A stretch of 64,000 bases of DNA from Streptococcus mitis NCTC 12261 (GCF_000148585.2 NZ_CP028414.1:62001-126000); one strand, 5' to 3'. Positions 27,021 to 36,732 are shown, counted from the stretch's first letter. Notes: a model not told the origin generated them from the letters alone. Made by a program: numbers and translations.

Positions 27021-28352
27021 ATGTCGAGAATTGTCACCATTCATCCAGTCAAGGAAATCCATCGCTATGGCTTTGAGAGTACCCAGGTCTATCGAGCCCG
27101 TATCGCACGACATCTAGGCTTAGACTACGTCCACCTCATGTCAAGTCCCCAGCTACGATCTGATTGGAAGAAAGACTTGATCAAGTTAGGATTTTTAGAA
27201 AAGGAATTGCTCTGTGTTCCGCATAGTTTTTCAGATATAGGCCATGTAGACTTATCAGTGAAGCCAGAAAGTTTAACGCTAGCAGCTGGTGATCAGGTTG
27301 AACTCAATGAGGATGGTTTTGTAGCCTCAGTTACCCTAGGAGATGGCTCGGGGAGATATTACTATACCAAGGGGCCCTTCTTGTTTGAAGATTTTAAGGA
27401 GAAGGAACTTCGTTGGTATCATGAAAATGGAGAACTGGCCCTGGAAGGACGCTTTATCAATCCCTTTAAAGAACCCTCTCCTGTAACCATCTTTTATCCA
27501 GAGTATATCTACCGCATAGGAGGAGAAATCCGTTCTGAAGAGGACTTGCTGGTTAAGTTCTTAGCCAGATGGGCAAAACAAACCGACCTCTTCATCCGCG
27601 ACCAACAAATCGTTCCCAAACCCAGCCTCTGGCGTTATATGGAAAACACGGACAAAAATTACTATGAAGTTGTCCATGAAAATATCATGCGAGACTTACG
27701 CCTCGCCAATATGCACAAGACAAATAAATATCTAGTCGCCAGTGAAGTGTTGACTGATACCTTGGCGAAACAAGGGTATGATACCAAGTTTTTACCACCA
27801 ATGTTTACAGAAAAATTAGGTCAGCTAAGAAAAATTGGACCTGTTTTGGACTATTGCTTGGTGGGCCATATGGGAGAAGGCAAGAACGTTGAACTTGTCA
27901 TTGAAGCCTTTATCGAACTCTACAAACGTGGCTCCAAGGCCCAGATTACCTTTTATGGTGGCTCAGAGGAACGTCTAGCAGAATTACAGAATCAATATGA
28001 TCTTCCGCCAACCATTCACTTTAAAGGTATCGTTAACGAAGTGCCTTATCATCTGCACCAATGTTACCTGTCAGCTAGTTATACAGAGTTATTTGCCAAT
28101 GCCTGTGTTGAGGCCCTCAATCAAGGTTTGCTAGCCTTACTATCGGATGTGGATATTGCTCATCGTTTCTATGCTGGCCAGTCCAATGCCATCAACTTGT
28201 TTAAAACCAAATCAGAGTTGATTCAAAAGATAGAAAAGATGGAACAGCCTGGTTTTTATCTATTAAATGAAAAAAATCTAGCTTTGGCCTCTCGCTATTC
28301 TCTGGAAAAAGTAGCTCACATATACAGAGAGCTATTAGATAGGAACTTCTAG
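27021..28352 (+). CDS. GT4-family glycosyltransferase, GtfA-like architecture
   Basis: A 443-residue protein with a GT-B fold. The N-terminal half has YRARIARHLGL and a beta-rich insertion (about residues 75-160, including RYYYTKGPFLFEDF) resembling the extended sheet domain of GtfA-type protein O-GlcNAc transferases of serine-rich adhesin systems. The C-terminal half has a donor-binding region starting VGHMGEGKNVELVIEAF near residue 280 and an E-x7-E motif in ELFANACVEALNQG near residue 353. It is the first gene of the operon with the sialic acid genes, so it may build the acceptor glycan on a protein or wall polymer. No signal peptide or membrane segment. Confidence 0.8.
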   Translation: MSRIVTIHPVKEIHRYGFESTQVYRARIARHLGLDYVHLMSSPQLRSDWKKDLIKLGFLEKELLCVPHSFSDIGHVDLSVKPESLTLAAGDQVELNEDGFVASVTLGDGSGRYYYTKGPFLFEDFKEKELRWYHENGELALEGRFINPFKEPSPVTIFYPEYIYRIGGEIRSEEDLLVKFLARWAKQTDLFIRDQQIVPKPSLWRYMENTDKNYYEVVHENIMRDLRLANMHKTNKYLVASEVLTDTLAKQGYDTKFLPPMFTEKLGQLRKIGPVLDYCLVGHMGEGKNVELVIEAFIELYKRGSKAQITFYGGSEERLAELQNQYDLPPTIHFKGIVNEVPYHLHQCYLSASYTELFANACVEALNQGLLALLSDVDIAHRFYAGQSNAINLFKTKSELIQKIEKMEQPGFYLLNEKNLALASRYSLEKVAHIYRELLDRNF

Positions 28353-28353
28353 G

Positions 28354-29709
28354 ATGTTGGGAATTCTAGTCACCCTATTGCTCTATTTTTGCTTGATTTC
28401 CTTGATTGCCTATCGGAAAAAAGGGAGCGAAGAGGACTATTATCAGGTTAAGAAAGCTGTTCCAGTGACAGTTTTGGCCTTCTCAGTCTTTGCCACCTTA
28501 CTCAGTCCCATTTCCTTTCTGACTCTGGTGGGGAATGTCTATACAGGCAGGTCCTATCTCTGGTTTGCCCAATGTGGCATCTTTCTAGCCATTCCACTAG
28601 CTCATCGCTATTTTCTGCCCCTCTATCAAAAGGGAAACTATGAGACAGCCTATCATCTTTTAGAGGACAAGTTTCAATCGACTGGCATTCGTTCACTGGC
28701 CTCAGGTCTTTTCATCCTCTACCAGTTGGGGCGAATAGCAGTGGTGACCTACTTGTTGTCTCAGGCCTTAGAGCCTTTTATCCCCATCAATCAGCTGGTC
28801 TTGTCAGGTTTACTCCTTCTCTTGACGGTCTATTATCTGGCAAGGGGTGGTCTCTTGGTTGTGCTGTGGACGGACTTCTTTCAAGGCTTGGTCCTACTGG
28901 CTATATTGGCCCTCTTTCTACCAAGAATTGCCCAATCAGGCCTCGTCGTGAATGGCAGTCAACAGCTATCTCACTTTGCGGATACGCTGGATGGGAAGAC
29001 GGTCTTGATCTTAGTTGCAGGAGCAGGTTTTAGTAGCTTGTTTTCCTACGTTTCTTCGCAGGATATCGTTCAACGTTTTAATAGCAAAATGGGGCGTCGA
29101 AAAATTGGAAAAATCTTATGGCTTCAGGGACTCTTGTCCTTTGGGATTGCCAGTTTGCTGTATCTGATTGGCTGCTTAATTCGTCAGGAAAATTTCGCTA
29201 CCACATCGACCAATCCTGTTCTCATTGCTTACGCTCGAGAAGGTCTGGCCCCTTGGTTTGGCAGTTTTATCATGCTGGCTCTCTTGGCAGCAGGCCAATC
29301 CACAGTTTCATCCAGTATGAATGCAATCGTGACCTGCTTGAAGTTGGATTTTGCTTGGTCAAAGATTCGCTGGTCGCCAAGTATCCTATCCTTTGTCTTA
29401 GCAGGCCTGTCCTGGCTCCTCTGTCTCTTGCTCATGAATGCAGAAATTTACTCCATCTACGAATGGATTAACGGCTTTATGGGCTTGACACTAGGTGTGA
29501 TAGGTGGTTTGTACCTCTTGGTCTTACTTCTCAAAAGACCGAACTTACAGTTAGCCAAAATCTATCTGGTTTTTAGTCTAGGAGCCTTGGTTCTCTATCA
29601 TTACAGTGGCCTTTTTGCCAACCCTAATCCCTGGTTAAATAGCATCATCACTACCCTATCTGCCCTGTTTATCTCATTTCTAGGAAGACTATATGAAAAC
29701 AACATCTAA
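28354..29709 (+). CDS. Sodium:solute symporter family (SSS) transporter
   Basis: A 451-residue membrane protein with about 12-13 hydrophobic helices, beginning MLGILVTLLLYFCLISLIAYRKKG. The pattern FATLLSPISFLTLVGNVYTGR near residue 47 and SSQDIVQRFNSKMGRRKIGK near residue 233 are typical of SSS proteins. Members transport sugars, amino acids or sialic acid with Na+. One base separates its start from the preceding stop, and its end overlaps the CMP-sialic acid synthetase gene by 17 bases, so sialic acid is the favoured substrate by context, not proven by motifs. Confidence 0.82.
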   Translation: MLGILVTLLLYFCLISLIAYRKKGSEEDYYQVKKAVPVTVLAFSVFATLLSPISFLTLVGNVYTGRSYLWFAQCGIFLAIPLAHRYFLPLYQKGNYETAYHLLEDKFQSTGIRSLASGLFILYQLGRIAVVTYLLSQALEPFIPINQLVLSGLLLLLTVYYLARGGLLVVLWTDFFQGLVLLAILALFLPRIAQSGLVVNGSQQLSHFADTLDGKTVLILVAGAGFSSLFSYVSSQDIVQRFNSKMGRRKIGKILWLQGLLSFGIASLLYLIGCLIRQENFATTSTNPVLIAYAREGLAPWFGSFIMLALLAAGQSTVSSSMNAIVTCLKLDFAWSKIRWSPSILSFVLAGLSWLLCLLLMNAEIYSIYEWINGFMGLTLGVIGGLYLLVLLLKRPNLQLAKIYLVFSLGALVLYHYSGLFANPNPWLNSIITTLSALFISFLGRLYENNI

Positions 29710-30397
29710 ACCCATAGCCGTCATTTTGATCCGTTCGGGTTCACGCGGCTTAGTGGATAAAAATATCAAACCGCTTGCAGGCAAACCCTTGGTTTTCTAT
29801 ACCATCGAAGTCGCTCTAGCTTCTAAGCTATTTAGTGAAATCTGGATCTCATCAGACTCACTAGCCTATCTAGAACTCTGTCGTCAAGCCTATCCAGAGA
29901 TTCGTTGTGTCCATAGACCAAAAGAATTGGCCCTATCCACAACCTCTAGTTTAGAAACCTTACGAGACTTTTTACAGCCCTTTGAAGAAGAGCAGGTCTT
30001 TGTGAATCTACAGGTGACCTCACCCTTGAGGGAGGTGGAGCATCTTATCGATTCCTACCAGCTCTACTGTCAGTCTGGCGCCGACCATTTGATTTCCTGT
30101 GTTAAGGCGGACAAGAGTCGTAGTCTTTTCTTGCAGTTAGCGGAGTCGTCATTTATCCGCCCGCCTCACGTTTCCAAGCACTATGCTCGGCAAAAAGAGC
30201 CTGTCTATTACTATCCTAACGGTAGTATCTGGATTTCTCGCAAGGACCGTTACCTACGAGACGAGACCTTTTACACAGATAAGACAGTAGCCTATGAAAT
30301 GCCCAAACTCTATTCTTATGATATCGACGATGCCTTGGACTTTGAAGTCGTTGAGACCTTGCTGCACCATCACCACCTAGGAGAATCAAAGAGATGA
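29693..30397 (+). CDS. neuA: CMP-N-acetylneuraminate cytidylyltransferase (NeuA-like)
   Basis: Activates sialic acid with CTP to CMP-sialic acid. The 234-residue product has the nucleotide-binding loop ILIRSGSRGLVDKNIKPL at residues 10-27, the NLQVTSPLRE motif near residue 103, NGSIWISRKD near residue 177 and the metal-binding DIDDALDFE near the C terminus, all NeuA hallmarks. Length is close to bacterial single-domain NeuA. An AGGAAG site precedes the start. It overlaps both neighbours (17 and 4 bases). A related nonulosonate or KDO-type sugar is possible but less likely given the GT52 partner. Confidence 0.87.
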   Translation: MKTTSKPIAVILIRSGSRGLVDKNIKPLAGKPLVFYTIEVALASKLFSEIWISSDSLAYLELCRQAYPEIRCVHRPKELALSTTSSLETLRDFLQPFEEEQVFVNLQVTSPLREVEHLIDSYQLYCQSGADHLISCVKADKSRSLFLQLAESSFIRPPHVSKHYARQKEPVYYYPNGSIWISRKDRYLRDETFYTDKTVAYEMPKLYSYDIDDALDFEVVETLLHHHHLGESKR

Positions 30398-31272
30398 AAC
30401 ACCTCATCATTGCCACAACGCCCTTGCAGGCCAAGATTGCCCAGCATATCAAGAGCCTCTATCCTGATCAGGAATTTGTCAGCCTTTATGTCAGTCCTGT
30501 CAAAAATGCCCGTCAGGAGCATTATGCCAAGGATTTTGACCATGCTCACTATCCTCAGACGGCAGAGGACTTGGCTCAGATTTGTCAGGAGCTTGCCGGC
30601 GACTATGACACTATCTTTTATGCTAGTTTTGACAATAGCTTGATTCTGGACTTGGTTGCTAGTTCGACCTACCAACACCTCATGAGTTTTGATGATGGCT
30701 ATGCGGATATTTACCCCTTGGGTATGTATGCCCTCCCTCTTCAACCCAGTCAGGTGGGGCCTTTGGGCTTGACTAGAGATGATTTGATTGAGCGGACGGA
30801 AAAGCACTATACCCTCTATCGCAGTGACTACCATGTCGTGGCTAGAGAAAAGCTAGTTTATCTGGAGCATTTTTTTGACCTGCCTCAAGCTCCCGTTTCA
30901 AATGGTAAGACGGTCAAGGTCCTGCTGGGACAAAAGTTCTCTGAAGAGGACGACCAGATCTCCATCCGCTTTATCAGCACTTATGCCAAGGCCTTGGCAA
31001 TTGACCTCTATCTACCCCATCCCAAGGAAACCTTCACTATCCCTGATGTGACCTACTTGGAGACGGAGTTGATCTTTGAAGATGTTCTAGCCCAACTCTT
31101 TCAAGAATACGAGTTCGTTCATGTCTATCATTTTACCTCATCCGTCAGCCTGCACCTTAAAGACCTGCCCCATGTGACCATCACAGGTATTTCTCTCCCC
31201 TACTATGAGGACCGTCAAAAAGAATTGCGACGATTAGGTTGTCAGTTTGAAATAGTTTCACTTGGCTGGTAG
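30394..31272 (+). CDS. GT52-family sialyltransferase-like glycosyltransferase
   Basis: A 292-residue protein starting KHLIIATTPLQAKIAQHI. The FDDGYADIYP segment near residue 103, the basic/HP region YLPHPKETF near residue 204 and the Ser-rich HFTSSVSLHL near residue 249 match bacterial sialyltransferase motifs (D/E-D/E-G, HP and SS) of GT52 and relatives. It would transfer sialic acid from CMP-sialic acid made by the preceding gene, with which it shares a four-base ATGA overlap. No signal peptide, so it works in the cytoplasm. The acceptor is unknown. A terminator follows at 31298. Confidence 0.8.
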   Translation: MKHLIIATTPLQAKIAQHIKSLYPDQEFVSLYVSPVKNARQEHYAKDFDHAHYPQTAEDLAQICQELAGDYDTIFYASFDNSLILDLVASSTYQHLMSFDDGYADIYPLGMYALPLQPSQVGPLGLTRDDLIERTEKHYTLYRSDYHVVAREKLVYLEHFFDLPQAPVSNGKTVKVLLGQKFSEEDDQISIRFISTYAKALAIDLYLPHPKETFTIPDVTYLETELIFEDVLAQLFQEYEFVHVYHFTSSVSLHLKDLPHVTITGISLPYYEDRQKELRRLGCQFEIVSLGW

Positions 31273-31297
31273 TATAAATGTATATTTTTAAATATGT

Positions 31298-31325
31298 AAA
31301 TCCATACATCTGTATGGATTTTTTA
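31298..31325 (+). terminator. Intrinsic terminator after the sialylation operon
   Basis: AATCCATACA and TGTATGGATT form a ten-bp stem with a two-base nominal loop (in practice a few bases open), followed by a T run. It separates the operon from the adhesin gene. Confidence 0.8.
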
Positions 31326-31380
31326 TATATAAATATAGCGAAAAACTATAGTTTGAATGATCAAAAAGTATTGAGATTAT

Positions 31381-31409
31381 TTGTATAGGGGGTTTTAAAG
31401 TGTTAAAAT
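31381..31409 (+). promoter_or_regulatory. Promoter of the MucBP adhesin gene
   Basis: TTGTAT (31381-31386) and TAAAAT (31404-31409) are 17 bases apart and TGT precedes the -10, giving an extended -10. It gives a leader of about 90 nt before the gene. Confidence 0.65.
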
Positions 31410-31507
31410 AGAAGTGTCGGGTTTTCAGGTTTATCAATTGTTATGGCTATAATAATATAATAATCTTTGAAAATCATACAAAAAAATAAAGATAAAGGAT
31501 GCTAAGG

Positions 31508-34500
31508 ATGTTTATAAATAAAAAGGAAAAATTTTCCATCCGTAAGTTTAAAGACGGTCGTTCAGACTCAGTCAAAATCGGTACAGTTGCTCTGATTGTT
31601 GGTGCAGCCCTTGCAATGGCTGCTGGAACGCAGACAGTTGAAGCGGCAATGACAGAGAACAGTGACAACACAACAACGATTTCTAATGATAAGGGATCAG
31701 TAACTGTAGATACTGGAAATATTAAGGATCCGAATAATGGTAAGGACTTTTCAACTGATGCAACTGATAATGGGACAAAAGAAATTACAAAAACTGGAAA
31801 AGTAGATTACAAATACGTAACTGCTGAAGGAAATACTGTATTAGAAGAAAACAAAAACCAAAACTCTGGTGCTGATAAAACTATCGAAACAACATATGAT
31901 GTATACGGTAAATCAGGAGAAGTTTTCAAAGGAACTACAGGTGGGGATGCAGAAGATAGCGACCTAAACGACGCTAAAGAAAATGGTAAGAAAGAAACAA
32001 TTGAAAAAGATGGAAAAACTTACCACCTAATCGGAGAGCCTAAAGTCGAAACTACTGGAGATGGTGGAGGAGTATACTCTGATACAACTCTAGGTGATAT
32101 AACTGCGAAATTGACTCCAGAAGGATTAAGTAATGCAGAAGGTAAAATTACCTATGATAATGTAAAAGCTGGTGGAAAAGCTTGGATTGTTGAACAAACA
32201 GGAAAAGGAACATATGGTAAATATGTACAAGCTGATTCAGGTGCTATCACATCTGATGCTAAGATGGTAGAAGCTTTCAAAGCTGGAGAAGCGGCGGCGA
32301 AAAACTTCACTTCAGCTAACGTAACTGCTGACGGTGGAATCAAAGAAGGAGACTACGTTTTCGTTCTTGAGAAAAACACTTATGTAACTGTTAGTAACGA
32401 TAGTCCTCAATTAACTGCTATGATACCTTTATCGCCTAAGGACAATGTAGCTGATGACGCCGATGACCCTTATGGAGAGGGGACTGGTGCAAGTCTAGAT
32501 AGAACATATGCAATGGTTCAAAAATTTAAAGCGGCGCCAGATACTTTAACAGGTGAAAACAACAAAACTGTTGTAAAAGGGTATCTTGCTTATCTTCAAG
32601 AAAAAGGATTAGAAGATAACATGCTTAACTTTAAACGATATTTTGTTGTGGGGCTAGAAGCAAAAACTGGTGTAGAATCCGCAATAGCAGTTGATAATGG
32701 AGATCAAGTTGATGCTAAAGGAAGACCGACATCAGATGTAACTGTGGATTATTCAGGGGTTTCTGAGTCAGGAACAACTGCTATAGATGGTGGAAAGGGT
32801 GATTTTACTCTTAATCTTAGTTCTCCTGATGCGGAAGTTGAAACATACACTTACCGTGATGAAATCACTCCACTTCGTGCATATCGTTTAGCAAGTGGTA
32901 CTACAACAATCACTTATACTTATGCAGAAGAAAAAACTCGTGAAGTCGAGAAAAAAGGTTCTGTAGTCGTTAACTACCAAACAGAAGACGGAACAGAATT
33001 AAAAGCTCCTTACACTGATACTCCTGAAACAGTAGCTGAAGTAGTAACTGAGCATTACTATGTTGATGCTGATGGACAAGAAGTAGTTGTAGAAGACAAA
33101 ACTGTTAGAACGCCTAAAAACGTAGCCTACAACACTAAGAAAAATGAAACTGAAAAACCTCAAAAACTTACAGATGCACAAGGAAATGTTTACTACCTAA
33201 ACGAAGCAAATACAACAACATCTGTAAATGGTACAGAAACTACATCGCCAGCTGAAGAAGGTACAGTAGTAGAAGGTGTTACAAAAGTAACTTACGTTTA
33301 CGAAAAAGCTGGATCAGTCATCGTTAATTACCAAACAGAAGACGGTACTCCATTAGTAGGAACTGCAGACGGTAAAGATGTAGCTTCAGGTGCAAAAGAC
33401 ACTGACAATGGAAAACCAGGTTCTGAATACAATACTGCAGATAACGGATTGAAACCAAACCGCATCACAACTGCAGAAGGAAAAGTATACGAACTAGTAC
33501 CAACAGCAACTAAAGGTGACGAAACAGGTACTGTAGAATCAGGTCAAACTAAAGAAGTAACCTACGTTTATAAAGAAGTTAAAGGTAATGTAGTTGTTAA
33601 GTATGAAGATACTGAAGGTAACACACTTGCTGAAGACGAAAAAGATGAAACAGATGCTTCTCTAAATGTTAAATACGATACAGCAGACCACAAAAAAGCT
33701 GAAATCACTAAAGATGGTGTTAAATATTACTTAACAGCTAAAGAATTGAAAGATGATTCTAAACCAGCTACTGGAGATGTTGTTGAAGGTACAACTACAG
33801 TAACTTATGTTTATGAAAAAGCTGGACAAGTAGTCGTTAATTACCAAACAGAAGATGGAACTCCATTAGTAGGTGTTGACGCGGATGGTGCAAACGTTGC
33901 TTCAGGTGCTAAAGACACTGTAGATGGAAAACCAGGATCTGATTACACAACTGCAGACAACGGAATGAAACCAACTCGTATCACAACTGCAGAAGGAAAA
34001 GTATACGAGCTAGTTCCAACAGCAACTAAAGGTGACGAAACTGGTAAAGTTGTTGCTGGAGAAACTAAAGAAGTAACATACGTTTATAAAGAAGTAACTG
34101 GTGATGTAGTCGTTCACTACGTTGATACAGAAGGCAACGTAATCGCTGATGATAAAGAAGATACAAAAGGTGCTTCTCTAAACGCTAAATACGATACAAC
34201 TGACAACAAACCAGAGAAAATCGAAAAAGACGGAACTGTTTACTACTTAACAGAAAAAGCTGTCAAAGACGATTCTAAACCAGAAAACGGAGACGTAGTA
34301 GAAGGTAAGACTGAAGTAACTTACGTTTACGAAAAAGCAGGACAAGTAGTTGTTCACTACACTGATGAAAAAGGTAACACTATTCAAGTGGATGCTGTTG
34401 ATACCAAAGACGGCAAACCAAACGCTGACTACAACACTGCTGATAACGACATGAAACCAAACCGTATCACTACTCCAGAAGGAAAAGTATACGAATTAAT

Positions 34501-36670
34501 CCCTCAATCAACTAAAGGTGATGAAACAGGTAAAGTTAAAGCTGGAGAAACTACAGAAGTAACTTACGTCTACAAAGAAATCACTGGTAATGTAGTCGTT
34601 CACTATGTTGATACAGAAGGAAACACATTAGCTGAAGATACGAAAGATGTAGAAAATGGATCACTAAGTGATAAATATGACACAACTGATAACAAACCAG
34701 CTAAACTTGAAAAAGATGGTACTGTTTACTACTTAACAGCTAAAGAATTGAAAGACGGTTCTAAGCCAGAAAACGGTGCGGTTGTAGAAGGAACTACAGA
34801 AATCACTTATGTATACGAAAAAGCAGGAAACGTTCTTGTTCATTACGTAGACGAAGCTGGAAACACTCTTCAAGCAGATGCTGTTGATACTAAAGACGGT
34901 CAACCAGGAGCTAAATACGATACTTCTGATAAGGACATGAAACCAACTCGTATCACAACTCCAGAAGGTAAAGTATACGAATTAGTCCCAGCATCAACTA
35001 AAGGTAACGAAACTGGTGATGTTGAAGCAGGTAAGACGACAGAAGTGACTTATGTTTACAAAGAGGTTAAAGGAAACGTAGTCGTTCACTACACTGATGA
35101 AGCGGGTAACACAATCGCTGAAGACGTTAAAGATACGACTGACGGATCAGTAAGCTCAGCTTATGACACAAGTGACAACAAACCAGCAACTATCACTACT
35201 AAAGATGGTAAAGTCTACGTACTTGTACCAACTTCAACTAAGGGTGAAGAATCTGGTAAAGTAACCGAAGGAACTACAGAAGTAACTTACGTTTATAAAG
35301 ATGCCAAAGAAGAAGCTTCTAAAGCAATCGATAAAGCTTTGTCTGAAAAAGAAAGTAAGATCAAAGAAAATCCTGAGTTAACAAACGAAGAGAAAGAAAA
35401 AGCGATTGAAGAAGCTAAGAAAACAGCTGAACAAGCTAAGAAGGCATTGGAAGAAGCGAAAACTCCTGAAGATGTAGAAAAATCTACTACAAAAGGTAAA
35501 GAAGAAGTAGAGAAAACTCCTGTTACTCCAGAAGACAAACCAAAAGCGAAAGAAGCGATTGATAAAGCTCTAGAAGAAAAAGTGAAGAAGATTGATGAAA
35601 ATCCAAACTTGACTCCAGAGCAAAAAGAAAAAGCTAAAGAAGAAGCTAAGAAAGATGCTGAAGAAGCTAAGAAAGCCATCGACAAAGCACCTTCTAAAGA
35701 AGAAGTAGAAAAAGCTAAAGAGAATGGTAAGAAAGAAGTTGAGAAAGATACTCCAACTCCAGACAAACCATCAACTCCGTCAGAAAATGATAAGGATCAG
35801 CCAACTACACCTTCTCCAGAAGATAAAGCAAAAGCGAAAGAATCGATTGATAAAGCTCTAGAAGATAAAGTGAAGAAGATTGATGAAAATCCAAACTTGA
35901 CTCCAGAGCAAAAAGAAAAAGCCAAGGAAGAAGCTAAGAAAGAAGCAGAAGCTGTTAAGAAATCAATCGAAGAAGGTAAGACAACTGAATGGGTAGACGA
36001 AAAAGGAAACCCAATCAAACCTGTAACACCAGGAACATACCCAGCAGGATCTACTCCTAACTATGAACTAGTAGGAACAGTTACAAACAAAGAAACAGGT
36101 AAAGTAACTCATATCTTCAAACCATCAACTAAGAAACCTGTAACGGTATGGGTAGATGTAAATGGTAAGCCAGTGAAACCGCTAGCTGAAGGTGATAACC
36201 CAGCTGGATCAATTCCAGGATATGCTTTAGTAGAAACCATAAATGTTGAAGGAACTGGTAATGTCATCCACGTATTTAAACGTACTACAAATGGAAGACC
36301 TCAAAAAGAAGATTCTACACATGGAGGATCACTCACTCCATCTCAACCAGGTTCTCCAGCAAGACCTTCAACAAATCCGGTGAGACCGACAGACCCAAGT
36401 CAACCAGAAACTCCAGTAGTTCCTGCAGACCCAAGTCAGCCAGCTAACCCAGCTAATCCGGCTAACCCAGCGGGTCCAGCAACTCCAGCGATGCCATCGG
36501 CACCAGTAAATGGTGAAGCACCACAAGCTCCAGCAGCTCCATCAGAAGCTAAAGGACAAGCTGAACTTCCAAACACTGGTACAGCAGATAATGCTAGCCT
36601 AGCAGCACTTGGACTTCTTGGAGTCTTGAGTGGATTTGGACTTGTTGCTCGTAAGAAAAAAGAAGACTAA
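31508..36670 (+). CDS. LPXTG-anchored MucBP-repeat surface adhesin
   Basis: A 1720-residue surface protein. I choose the ATG at 31508, nine bases after AAAGG; the ATG at 31499 directly abuts that site. A YSIRK-like signal (FSIRKFKDGRSDSVKIG, cleavage near VEAA) is followed by an unrecognised N-terminal region to about residue 480. Nine MucBP-like repeats follow to about 1265 (units starting VVVNYQTEDG or VVVHYVDTEGN), then three charged helical repeats with IDENPNLTPEQKEKAK, two WVDxNGxPxKP repeats, a Pro-rich wall-spanning stretch, and the sorting signal LPNTG with hydrophobic tail and RKKKED. MucBP domains bind mucins, so the protein probably mediates attachment to mucosa. It lies next to the sialylation genes. 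Confidence 0.9.
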   Translation: MFINKKEKFSIRKFKDGRSDSVKIGTVALIVGAALAMAAGTQTVEAAMTENSDNTTTISNDKGSVTVDTGNIKDPNNGKDFSTDATDNGTKEITKTGKVDYKYVTAEGNTVLEENKNQNSGADKTIETTYDVYGKSGEVFKGTTGGDAEDSDLNDAKENGKKETIEKDGKTYHLIGEPKVETTGDGGGVYSDTTLGDITAKLTPEGLSNAEGKITYDNVKAGGKAWIVEQTGKGTYGKYVQADSGAITSDAKMVEAFKAGEAAAKNFTSANVTADGGIKEGDYVFVLEKNTYVTVSNDSPQLTAMIPLSPKDNVADDADDPYGEGTGASLDRTYAMVQKFKAAPDTLTGENNKTVVKGYLAYLQEKGLEDNMLNFKRYFVVGLEAKTGVESAIAVDNGDQVDAKGRPTSDVTVDYSGVSESGTTAIDGGKGDFTLNLSSPDAEVETYTYRDEITPLRAYRLASGTTTITYTYAEEKTREVEKKGSVVVNYQTEDGTELKAPYTDTPETVAEVVTEHYYVDADGQEVVVEDKTVRTPKNVAYNTKKNETEKPQKLTDAQGNVYYLNEANTTTSVNGTETTSPAEEGTVVEGVTKVTYVYEKAGSVIVNYQTEDGTPLVGTADGKDVASGAKDTDNGKPGSEYNTADNGLKPNRITTAEGKVYELVPTATKGDETGTVESGQTKEVTYVYKEVKGNVVVKYEDTEGNTLAEDEKDETDASLNVKYDTADHKKAEITKDGVKYYLTAKELKDDSKPATGDVVEGTTTVTYVYEKAGQVVVNYQTEDGTPLVGVDADGANVASGAKDTVDGKPGSDYTTADNGMKPTRITTAEGKVYELVPTATKGDETGKVVAGETKEVTYVYKEVTGDVVVHYVDTEGNVIADDKEDTKGASLNAKYDTTDNKPEKIEKDGTVYYLTEKAVKDDSKPENGDVVEGKTEVTYVYEKAGQVVVHYTDEKGNTIQVDAVDTKDGKPNADYNTADNDMKPNRITTPEGKVYELIPQSTKGDETGKVKAGETTEVTYVYKEITGNVVVHYVDTEGNTLAEDTKDVENGSLSDKYDTTDNKPAKLEKDGTVYYLTAKELKDGSKPENGAVVEGTTEITYVYEKAGNVLVHYVDEAGNTLQADAVDTKDGQPGAKYDTSDKDMKPTRITTPEGKVYELVPASTKGNETGDVEAGKTTEVTYVYKEVKGNVVVHYTDEAGNTIAEDVKDTTDGSVSSAYDTSDNKPATITTKDGKVYVLVPTSTKGEESGKVTEGTTEVTYVYKDAKEEASKAIDKALSEKESKIKENPELTNEEKEKAIEEAKKTAEQAKKALEEAKTPEDVEKSTTKGKEEVEKTPVTPEDKPKAKEAIDKALEEKVKKIDENPNLTPEQKEKAKEEAKKDAEEAKKAIDKAPSKEEVEKAKENGKKEVEKDTPTPDKPSTPSENDKDQPTTPSPEDKAKAKESIDKALEDKVKKIDENPNLTPEQKEKAKEEAKKEAEAVKKSIEEGKTTEWVDEKGNPIKPVTPGTYPAGSTPNYELVGTVTNKETGKVTHIFKPSTKKPVTVWVDVNGKPVKPLAEGDNPAGSIPGYALVETINVEGTGNVIHVFKRTTNGRPQKEDSTHGGSLTPSQPGSPARPSTNPVRPTDPSQPETPVVPADPSQPANPANPANPAGPATPAMPSAPVNGEAPQAPAAPSEAKGQAELPNTGTADNASLAALGLLGVLSGFGLVARKKKED

Positions 36671-36696
36671 TTCTAATTAGATTTTCTGACAAGAAT

Positions 36697-36732
36697 AAGG
36701 AGTAGGATATCATATCCGCTCCTTTTCTTTTT
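36697..36732 (+). terminator. Intrinsic terminator after the MucBP adhesin
   Basis: AAGGAG pairs with CTCCTT around an inner GGATAT/ATATCC stem, followed by TTTTCTTTTT. It starts 27 bases after the stop. Confidence 0.82.

Noticed and set aside
33000-36000. CRISPR array or mobile repeat in the adhesin gene
   Set aside because: The periodic sequence is coding, in frame, with diverged MucBP and helical repeats; there are no short identical repeats with unique spacers.
35293-36018. Minus-strand open frames rich in Ser, Phe and Ala opposite the adhesin
   Set aside because: They mirror the Lys/Glu-rich helical repeats of the adhesin; the repetitive composition is an antisense artefact.
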